NCBI GenBank assembly: GCA_947587115.1
Contig: CANPXY010000033.1
Coordinates: forward strand, 1-11,684
Direction of reading: 5' to 3'
Source: an uncultured Bacilli bacterium
GTDB lineage: Bacteria > Bacillota_I > Bacilli_A > RF39 > UBA660
DNA: 11,684 nucleotides
Part shown: piece after piece, positions 5,867-11,684 of the stretch
How positions within the stretch are numbered: position 1 is the first letter of the stretch
How the letters are laid out: every line of letters starts with the position of its first letter
Notes under the pieces: generated by a model
Database searches by the model: none
What the model was told of the DNA's origin: nothing
Seen by the model: the letters and a program-made list of their open reading frames with translations, nothing else
Translations under genes and position numbers: made by a program

Positions 5867-6007
5867 ATGAAAAAAGTGTTAGGAGTAGTTGCTATTTATG
5901 TGGTAGTGAGTTTGCTCACATTAGTACTAACCAATCGTGTTGAAATGTTAGAAAGTAGGGAGGATTTGCGAAATCAAAATAGCAGTATTGCAGTTAACTT
6001 AAAATAG
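5867..6007 (+). CDS. 46-residue single-pass membrane protein, putative SOS-induced (YneA position)
   Basis: A small gene of 46 codons plus TAG. The protein has a short basic start (MKK), one hydrophobic segment at about 4-22 (VLGVVAIYVVVSLLTLVLT) and a polar tail of about 24 residues ending SIAVNLK. An ideal Shine-Dalgarno (AGGAG, seven-base spacer) and an excellent promoter show that it is real although short. It is divergent from lexA and its promoter spacer holds a LexA-box-like site. In Bacillus this place is held by yneA, an SOS-induced division inhibitor with one membrane segment and a LysM domain; the LysM part is absent here. SidA of Caulobacter shows that a tiny single-pass peptide can be an SOS division inhibitor. 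That role is inferred for this gene; a TisB-like membrane toxin or another small SOS protein is also possible. Confidence 0.75.
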   Translation: MKKVLGVVAIYVVVSLLTLVLTNRVEMLESREDLRNQNSSIAVNLK

Positions 6008-6030
6008 TCTATAAAAATTGCAAGAGTTCA

Positions 6031-6039
6031 TGTTATAAT
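6031..6039 (+). promoter_or_regulatory. Extended -10 promoter element of polA
   Basis: TGTTATAAT is a perfect extended -10. No -35 is obvious at the right distance; TTGCAA at 6018-6023 is only ten bases away. The start would be near 6046, at the GGTGA Shine-Dalgarno, giving almost no leader. No terminator separates polA from the upstream small gene, so readthrough is also possible. Confidence 0.5.
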
Positions 6040-6055
6040 AAATCTGGTGAAGATT

Positions 6056-8683
6056 ATGAAGAAAGTAATATTAGTTGACGGAAATAATCTGTTGTTTCGT
6101 AGTTATTATGCAACAGCCTATAATGGAGTCATCATGAGAAACTCAAAAGGCTTTCCGACCAATGGTCTCTATGGTTTTATCAGTATGATGAACAAGATCA
6201 TTGAAGAGGAACAGCCGAGTTATATCATGGTGGCTTTTGATAAAGGAAAAACCTTTCGTCATGAGAAATATTTAGAATACAAAGCTGGACGTCAAGAGAC
6301 GCCAGAAGAATTGAAAGAACAATTTCCAGTAGCAAAAGAAGTTTTAGATGCGATGGGAATCTTTCATTTTGAAATTGACGGTTATGAAGCAGATGATATT
6401 ATTGGAACGCTTGCCAAAAAGGTGGATGAAGAGGAAGACTTTGTCGGCACCATTGTAAGTAGCGATAAAGATTTACTGCAATTAATTAGCTCCGATATTG
6501 ATGTCAAACTTTTAAAACAGACGGGACATATTCGTATGGATGAGGCCGAATTTGAACGGACCTATGGCTTGAAACCTATTCGCATGATCGATTTAAAAAG
6601 TCTAATGGGGGATCCAAGCGATCATATCCCAGGAGTCAAGGGAATTGGAGAAAAGACGGCCATAAGTTTGCTGAAGACTTATGGTACTCTAGATGGTGTT
6701 TATCAAAATTTAGCTTCAATTACAGGAAAATTGCGTGAAAAACTGGAAACAGATCAAGAAAACGCCTATATGAGTTTAGATCTTGCGACCATCATTCGCG
6801 ATGTACCGCTTCCTTTTACGTTGGATGATTTACTCTATCGTGGAGTGCACATGGAAGAATACATTCAAATTTTACAAGAATTGGAATTTCATTCACTGCT
6901 AAAAAAATTGAATACGAATATGACGAGTTATTTGAATACAGCTTCTAGCAATACAAAAGATCAAGTGAACGATGAAGTTGTGATCATCGATGATTTAGCG
7001 CAATTACATTTAACAGAAGACAGTGCCTTTTTTCTAGAACTACGAGGTGCCAACTATCGTCATGCGGAACTTTTAGGTATGGGAATTTACGATGGTAAGA
7101 AAAATTATTATGTACCAATCGATGTTCTTTCATCAGCACCTGAATTACTTCCTTTATCACATCTCGTCTATACTTATGACGTCAAGAAAGCCATTGTGAC
7201 TTTAGATACGCTGAACTTAAAGTTCGATCAAGTACAATTTGATATGATGATCGCATGTTACGTATTGAATTATGAAGTGAAAGATGATCTTGCTTTCGTT
7301 GCAAAAGCATTGAATGAAGAACTACCTACTTATGAAGAAACCTATGGCACAGAACGTCGAACCAAAGAAGTTTCGTTACAGGAGATCGCTACTTTAACAT
7401 GTCAAAAAGCCCGTTGTATCTATCATCAGCGAGAACGGATTTTAAAAGAATTGAAAGAGGAAGAAGCCCTATCACTATATCAAGATATTGAATTGCCGCT
7501 TGCTTATGTACTCGCCGATATGGAACTTACAGGAATCGATGTCAATCGCGATTATCTAGAACAGATGGGAAAAGACTTAAAAGTCAAAATCGACAACTTA
7601 GAAGAAGAAATCTACAAGAGTGCAGGCGAACGATTTAATATCAATTCACCTAAACAATTAGGAGAAATTTTATTTGAACGTTTAGCAATTCCTTATCCTA
7701 AACGTCTTAAAAATGGTTATTCGACGAGCAAAGAGGTCTTGGACAAAGTCGCATATGTTCATCCGATCGTCAATCAAATTTTAGAATATCGAGCAATGAC
7801 AAAACTTTATACAAGTTATATCATTGGTCTAATCAGTGAAATTAAAGAAGATGGCAAAATTCATACCATTTACAACCAAACACTTACGAGGACAGGAAGA
7901 CTCTCGAGCATTGCGCCCAACTTACAAAATATTCCAGTGAGAGTTGATTATGGAAGAGAAGTGCGCAAAGCTTTTGTGCCAAGTAAAGGCGCCTGTCTAC
8001 TTTCTTCTGATTATTCGCAAATTGAACTTCGCATGTTTGCGCATATGTCAGGTGCCGAAAACTTAGTTCAAGCTTTTATAGAGGATAAAGATATCCATAG
8101 CCAGACCGCTTCTGATATTTTTCATGTACCTCTAAGTGAAGTGACTTCTCAGATGAGAAGAACTGCGAAAGCGGTCAATTTTGGGATTTTATATGGGATC
8201 AGCAGTTTTGGCCTCAGTGAAGATTTAGGTGTCAATATGAAGACGGCCAAAGAATTTATGGATTCTTACTTGGACACCTATCCAGGTATTAAAGAATACA
8301 TGGAAAAAGAAGTTCAAGATGCACATCGCTTTGGCTATGTCAAGACGATCATGAACCGGAAAAGGACGATTGAAGAGTTAAAAAGCAGCAATTATTTAGT
8401 TCGCAGTCAAGGGGAGCGGATGGCTTTAAATACGCCAATTCAAGGAAGTAGTGCCGATATTTTAAAGAAAGCGATGATCGATATATATAACGAATTTACT
8501 AAGAAAAAACTAAAAAGCAAAATGTTGCTTCAGGTTCACGATGAACTTGTTTTTGATGTTTTTAATGACGAATTAGAAGAAGTACGTGAAATCGTCAAAC
8601 GAATCATGGAACATGTGGTCGAATTGCGGGTTCCTCTAAAAGTTGAGATTGCAACAGGATCAAATTGGTATGAAGCGAAATAG
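6056..8683 (+). CDS. polA: DNA polymerase I
   Basis: An 875-residue full-length DNA polymerase I, which removes RNA primers and fills gaps in lagging-strand maturation and excision repair. Domains in order: 5'-3' flap exonuclease (about 1-290; YEADDIIGTLA, VSSDKDLLQL, SDHIPGVKGIGEKTA), a 3'-5' exonuclease-like domain (about 300-470) and the family A polymerase (about 475-875). Polymerase motif A is DYSQIELRMFAH (D652), motif B RRTAKAVNFGILYG (from R701) and motif C QVHDELVF (H828, D829). The 3'-5' domain lacks the DxE metal motif (FFLELRG where active enzymes have FDTET), so proofreading is probably absent, as in Bacillus Pol I. ATG 6056 is chosen over GTG 6047 because GGTGA lies five bases before it. 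It heads an apparent operon with a cation transporter and mutM. Confidence 0.96.
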   Translation: MKKVILVDGNNLLFRSYYATAYNGVIMRNSKGFPTNGLYGFISMMNKIIEEEQPSYIMVAFDKGKTFRHEKYLEYKAGRQETPEELKEQFPVAKEVLDAMGIFHFEIDGYEADDIIGTLAKKVDEEEDFVGTIVSSDKDLLQLISSDIDVKLLKQTGHIRMDEAEFERTYGLKPIRMIDLKSLMGDPSDHIPGVKGIGEKTAISLLKTYGTLDGVYQNLASITGKLREKLETDQENAYMSLDLATIIRDVPLPFTLDDLLYRGVHMEEYIQILQELEFHSLLKKLNTNMTSYLNTASSNTKDQVNDEVVIIDDLAQLHLTEDSAFFLELRGANYRHAELLGMGIYDGKKNYYVPIDVLSSAPELLPLSHLVYTYDVKKAIVTLDTLNLKFDQVQFDMMIACYVLNYEVKDDLAFVAKALNEELPTYEETYGTERRTKEVSLQEIATLTCQKARCIYHQRERILKELKEEEALSLYQDIELPLAYVLADMELTGIDVNRDYLEQMGKDLKVKIDNLEEEIYKSAGERFNINSPKQLGEILFERLAIPYPKRLKNGYSTSKEVLDKVAYVHPIVNQILEYRAMTKLYTSYIIGLISEIKEDGKIHTIYNQTLTRTGRLSSIAPNLQNIPVRVDYGREVRKAFVPSKGACLLSSDYSQIELRMFAHMSGAENLVQAFIEDKDIHSQTASDIFHVPLSEVTSQMRRTAKAVNFGILYGISSFGLSEDLGVNMKTAKEFMDSYLDTYPGIKEYMEKEVQDAHRFGYVKTIMNRKRTIEELKSSNYLVRSQGERMALNTPIQGSSADILKKAMIDIYNEFTKKKLKSKMLLQVHDELVFDVFNDELEEVREIVKRIMEHVVELRVPLKVEIATGSNWYEAK

Positions 8684-8701
8684 CACAATGGACTTCGTTT
8701 C
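8672..8701 (+). other. Hairpin overlapping the polA stop codon
   Basis: GAAGCGAA (8672-8679) can pair with TTCGTTTC (8694-8701), eight pairs including one G-T, around a 14-base loop containing ACAATGG. No T-run follows, so it is not a normal terminator. It might stabilise the 3' end of polA mRNA or attenuate transcription of the downstream genes. Confidence 0.35.
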
Positions 8702-8727
8702 ATATAACATTATTGATGGAGGTTAAT

Positions 8728-9588
8728 ATGAAACGAACAACAATAGTACTGATTACAAGTTTAATTACAAACTTGTTTCTTTCTATATCTAAAATCATCG
8801 TTGGAATATGGGGCCGCAGTCAAGCCCTGGTAGCAGATGGAGCCCACTCTTTTAGCGATTTAGCGACAGATTTAGTAGCCCTTTTTGGAAATAAGATGGC
8901 CACTCGTCCTGCTGATATGGAGCATCCTTTTGGCCATGGACGGGTAGAATACATTACCAGCATGTTTATTGCAGTCACGATCATAGGGCTGGGCTTTACC
9001 TTGATCAAAGACAGTTTCCTTAGTCCGCACAGTCAACCAGATCAAAAAGTTTTGTGGTTAGTAGTGCTTACGATTATTTTAAAATTGCTGGTCTCCTTGA
9101 TGCTCATTCATATTGGTAAAAAAGATAAAAATCAAATCTTAGTTTCTTCAGGAAAAGAATCCTTAATGGATGTGTTATCTTCCTGCGTCGTGTTTGTAGC
9201 AATTTTCTTATCTCAGTTTCAAGATCGTTATTCCATCTTTGCTTATGCCGATCGCATTGGTGGGGTCTTTGTTGGAATCCTGATCTTAATTATGGGCATT
9301 ACTCTATTAAAAGAAAATATTTCAATTTTAATTGGTCAGAGAGAACTCGATCCAGTCATGGTTGAAAAAATTGTCCGTGCGATTGCGACCTTACCGCTTT
9401 CAAGCGAGGTTCATGATGTCGTCTTAATTAAATATGGTCCTTATTATCGTGCCAATATTGCCATTCGCATGGACGATGAAAAAACACTTCACGAATATCA
9501 CCATGACTCTAATTTAATCAAGACGCATCTTATGGAGCAATTTGCTACCATTCAGTATATCGATATTCAAGTAAATCAAAAGAAGTAG
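8728..9588 (+). CDS. Cation diffusion facilitator (CDF) family metal transporter
   Basis: A 286-residue inner-membrane divalent-cation/proton antiporter that exports metals such as Zn, Mn, Fe or Co. About six hydrophobic segments are visible in residues 5-205, followed by a cytoplasmic domain (about 207-286) with HDVVLIKYGPYYRANIAIR. CDF signatures are LVADGAHSFSDLATD in the second membrane helix (H40, D44) and EHPFGHGRVEYI in the following loop. In the fifth helix the usual HxxxD is ESLMD (E144, D148), so the metal site would be H-D/E-D; metal choice cannot be read from this. ATG 8728 follows GGAGG with a five-base spacer; the in-frame TTG 8713 and ATG 8716 lie at or before this Shine-Dalgarno and are rejected. 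It sits 44 bases after polA and eight bases before mutM, probably in one operon. Confidence 0.9.
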   Translation: MKRTTIVLITSLITNLFLSISKIIVGIWGRSQALVADGAHSFSDLATDLVALFGNKMATRPADMEHPFGHGRVEYITSMFIAVTIIGLGFTLIKDSFLSPHSQPDQKVLWLVVLTIILKLLVSLMLIHIGKKDKNQILVSSGKESLMDVLSSCVVFVAIFLSQFQDRYSIFAYADRIGGVFVGILILIMGITLLKENISILIGQRELDPVMVEKIVRAIATLPLSSEVHDVVLIKYGPYYRANIAIRMDDEKTLHEYHHDSNLIKTHLMEQFATIQYIDIQVNQKK

Positions 9589-9596
9589 GTGAAATT

Positions 9597-10433
9597 ATGC
9601 CAGAGAAACCCGAAGTTGTCACAGTCGTCAAAGTTTTACAAAAGCACATTGTGGGCAAGACGATTACCGATTGTAAAGTCTATTGGGATCGCATGATTGA
9701 GACACCAAGTGTCAACAACTTTATTGAGCAAATCAAAAATCAAACGATTGAATCGATCCATAGTCGTGGAAAATGGATTGTCATCACGTTGACGAAGAAT
9801 GTGTTACTCATCCATCTTCGAATGGAAGGAAAGTTTTTCTTTCGCGAGACGACAGTTCCCCGCAACAAACATGAACATGTGGTGTTTACGCTCGATCAAA
9901 AAGAAGAGATGCGTTTTTCAGATGTTCGGAAATTCGGAAAAATGTTGCTTTTAGATAAGACTACTTATACGAAGCAAGAGCCACTTCTTTCCTTAGGATA
10001 CGAATATGATGACCCAAGATTGACAACCGATTATTTAAAAGAGCGTTTTGCAAGTCGTAAAGTGCCCATCAAGACGGCCTTATTGGATCAGTCGATCATC
10101 GCTGGAATTGGAAATATCTATGATGATGAGATATTATTTTTAAGTAAGATCTCTCCACTAAAAGAAGCCAAGCAACTTTCCAAAAAAGATTGTCAGAGCA
10201 TTATCGACAATACAAAACTTGTTTTAGAAAAAGCAATTGCTCTCGGTGGTACGACGATTCGCAGTTACACATCGGAAGAAGGCGTTCATGGAAGATTTCA
10301 AAATTCCTTATTGGTACACGGCAAAGAAAACGCATCTTGTCCCGTATGCAAAAGTACCATTATCAAGATCAAGGTAGGAGGTCGTGGAACCTATTATTGT
10401 CCTACTTGCCAAAAATTGCATCTTCGTAAATAA
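9597..10433 (+). CDS. mutM: Formamidopyrimidine-DNA glycosylase MutM/Fpg
   Basis: A 278-residue bifunctional glycosylase/AP lyase that removes 8-oxoguanine and formamidopyrimidines from DNA. The N-terminus MPEKPEVVTV keeps the catalytic Pro2 and Glu3 (numbered with Met1), but Lys4 and Val8 replace the usual Leu and Glu of MPELPEVET. K59 in SRGKW, M76 in HLRMEGKF, R111 and F113 in DVRKFG (the void-filling triad) and LLDQSIIAGIGNIYDDE of the helix-two-turn-helix are all present. The C-terminal zinc finger has C248, C251, C268 and C271, with R263 in GGRGTYYC contacting the lesion phosphate in known structures. AGGTGA overlaps the end of the upstream transporter gene. In Bacillus mutM directly follows polA; here a CDF gene is inserted between them. 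No clear terminator follows; the pyk promoter begins seven bases later. Confidence 0.95.
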   Translation: MPEKPEVVTVVKVLQKHIVGKTITDCKVYWDRMIETPSVNNFIEQIKNQTIESIHSRGKWIVITLTKNVLLIHLRMEGKFFFRETTVPRNKHEHVVFTLDQKEEMRFSDVRKFGKMLLLDKTTYTKQEPLLSLGYEYDDPRLTTDYLKERFASRKVPIKTALLDQSIIAGIGNIYDDEILFLSKISPLKEAKQLSKKDCQSIIDNTKLVLEKAIALGGTTIRSYTSEEGVHGRFQNSLLVHGKENASCPVCKSTIIKIKVGGRGTYYCPTCQKLHLRK

Positions 10434-10439
10434 AAATAT

Positions 10440-10468
10440 TTGCATTTATTTACTTGCTATGATAGAAT
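10440..10468 (+). promoter_or_regulatory. Promoter of pyk
   Basis: TTGCAT (10440-10445), a 17-base spacer and TAGAAT (10463-10468) form a reasonable sigma-A-type promoter. An overlapping extended -10, TGCTATGAT (10455-10463), is an alternative without a good -35. The Shine-Dalgarno GAGGGG lies further down, before ATG 10503. Confidence 0.6.
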
Positions 10469-10502
10469 CATAATGTTTTTTGTGAAAAGAGGGGAAGTAA
10501 TT

Positions 10503-11684
10503 ATGAAAAAAACAAAAATTATCTGTAGTATTGGTCCAGCTAGTTATGATGCGGATGTCATGGAGCAACTCGTAAAAAACGGTATGAATGTCGCTAGAAT
10601 TAACTTTTCTCATGCGATGAATGAAGAACGAGCATTAGCCATTGCTTCGGTTGAAGAAGTGCGGAAGAGAACTGGCGAAGAGATTGCCATCCTCTATGAT
10701 ACGAAAGGACCAGAATTTCGAACAGGCATGATGGAAAATGATCAGATTCAACTAGTAGAAGGAAAGACGATACGTGTCGTCAAAGAAAATGTTTTAGGAA
10801 CGCAAGAGAGTTTTAGTGTCAATCATCCAACGGCCCTTGACAGTTTAGAGATAGGAAATGTTATCCTTTTAGAAAACGGTTTAATGAAGATCGAAGTATG
10901 CTCTAAAGAAGAAGACGGAGTAACTTGTAAAATCATCAATGGCGGAGTTTTAGGAAACAAGAAGAGTCTCAATGTTCCAGGAGTAAAACTTGATATGCCA
11001 TTTATCAGTGATGAGGATCGAAAGGACATTCTTTATGCTTGTCAAAACGATGGTGATTATTTGGCCTTGTCATTTGTATCTTCAAAAGAAGATGTTTTAG
11101 AAGTAAGAGCAATTTTAGAGCGTGAACACCGCGAAGACATGCAGATCATTTCTAAAATCGAAAGTACAAGAGGCGTAGAAAATATCGATGAAATCATCGA
11201 CATAAGCGATGGAATCATGGTAGCAAGAGGAGACTTGGGTGTCGAAGTGCCGATGCATGAGCTTCCCATCTTGCAGAAAATGATGATCAGAAAATGTCGA
11301 GAAAAAGGAAAGTTTTGTATTGTCGCGACAGAAATGCTTGCTTCGATGTATACTGCTTCTCGACCAACAAGAGCGGAAGTATCCGATATTGGAAATGCCG
11401 TTTTGGACGGAACTGATGCCGTGATGCTATCGGGCGAGACGACCGTCGGTAAATTTCCGATCGAGGCCGTTCGTTACATGGCCGATATCTCTTCATATAT
11501 GGAGCAATATATCGATCATAATGCGATGAAACTTCACGATGAGCAATTAGATATTACGGATGTGGTTTCCAAAGGAGTTGCGTTTGCAGTATCTAAACTT
11601 CCAGTACAAGCGATTGCCGCTGCAACGATGAGTGGGTATACCGCGCGCAACATCAGTCGCCTACGGCAGAATTGCCAAATTGTG
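10503..11684 (+). CDS. pyk: Pyruvate kinase, N-terminal part (3' end outside window)
   Basis: The first 394 codons of pyruvate kinase, which converts phosphoenolpyruvate and ADP to pyruvate and ATP, the last step of glycolysis in the cytoplasm. The frame is open to the window edge. Visible parts: MNVARINFSHA (substrate-binding R32, N34, S36), YDTKGPEFRTG (D66; E71 corresponds to the Glu of potassium-dependent enzymes), the B domain about 75-165, SKIESTRGVENIDEI (catalytic K218, metal ligand E220), MVARGDLGVEVP (D244) and RPTRAEVSDIGNAVLDGTDAVMLSGET. The C-terminal regulatory domain starts near 350. Small departures from the common sequence are FSHA for FSHG and SFVSSKEDV for SFVRxxxDV. GAGGGG precedes the start at suitable distance and a promoter lies upstream, so it is probably transcribed independently of mutM. 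Confidence 0.95.
   Translation, partial: MKKTKIICSIGPASYDADVMEQLVKNGMNVARINFSHAMNEERALAIASVEEVRKRTGEEIAILYDTKGPEFRTGMMENDQIQLVEGKTIRVVKENVLGTQESFSVNHPTALDSLEIGNVILLENGLMKIEVCSKEEDGVTCKIINGGVLGNKKSLNVPGVKLDMPFISDEDRKDILYACQNDGDYLALSFVSSKEDVLEVRAILEREHREDMQIISKIESTRGVENIDEIIDISDGIMVARGDLGVEVPMHELPILQKMMIRKCREKGKFCIVATEMLASMYTASRPTRAEVSDIGNAVLDGTDAVMLSGETTVGKFPIEAVRYMADISSYMEQYIDHNAMKLHDEQLDITDVVSKGVAFAVSKLPVQAIAAATMSGYTARNISRLRQNCQIV

Noticed and set aside
8672..8701. Intrinsic terminator between polA and the CDF gene
   Set aside because: The stem has a G-T pair and a large loop and is not followed by a T-run, so it was recorded only as a hairpin.
10823..11496. Several minus-strand open frames inside pyk
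   Set aside because: Pyruvate kinase motifs run without a break on the plus strand across the whole interval; the antisense frames lack start signals.
1..11684. CRISPR array, tRNA/rRNA, riboswitch, insertion sequence or prophage
   Set aside because: No regularly spaced repeats, no tRNA cloverleaf, no transposase or integrase and no long structured leader were found; all leaders are short.

Overview
The window is a low-GC chromosomal stretch from a spore-forming Bacillota bacterium, most likely class Bacilli in the broad sense, including Erysipelotrichia-like gut lineages. The evidence is the partial spore protease gene gpr followed by spoIIP, a Bacillus-type LexA divergent from a small membrane protein, a polA/mutM repair block, and a surface protein with TasA-like and DUF6273-like parts typical of uncultured gut Bacilli. 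TGA is a stop (gpr, spoIIP) and TGG encodes Trp, so the genetic code is standard and this is not a Mycoplasma-type genome. I cannot name the genus. There is no rRNA, tRNA, CRISPR array, insertion sequence or phage gene, and no gene-free stretch exceeds 300 bases. The longest gaps are 4942-5110 and 5729-5866, and both are filled with regulatory signals.

Layout. (1) 1-1944, sporulation block: the 3' end of gpr, spoIIP, and a translationally coupled 108-residue membrane protein in the place that yqxA takes in Bacillus. (2) 1981-3360, a self-contained unit: a good sigma-A-type promoter, a 424-residue anchored or secreted protein, and an intrinsic terminator. Its last ~40 codons look like a hypervariable C-terminal cassette. 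(3) 3397-4998, tcdA (tRNA t6A cyclisation) facing a divergent PgeF/YlmD-like laccase-domain gene; both stop codons lie in one shared bidirectional terminator. (4) 5041-6007, the SOS node: lexA on the minus strand and a 46-residue single-pass membrane protein on the plus strand, with two LexA-box-like sites sharing AACAAATGT between them. One site overlaps the lexA -35; the other fills the spacer of the opposite promoter. (5) 6031-10433, polA, a cation diffusion facilitator and mutM, apparently one operon and possibly also reachable from the SOS promoter. (6) 10440-11684, a promoter and the first 394 codons of pyruvate kinase, cut by the window end.

Together regions 4 and 5 form a DNA damage and repair neighbourhood: SOS repressor, putative SOS-induced membrane peptide (positional counterpart of the division inhibitor YneA), gap-filling polymerase and 8-oxoguanine glycosylase. 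The two most interesting signals are this miniature YneA-like peptide with its operator, and the NNT-rich tail of the surface protein, which resembles a diversified variable region. Several start codons were chosen by Shine-Dalgarno spacing and are shorter than the longest open frames.
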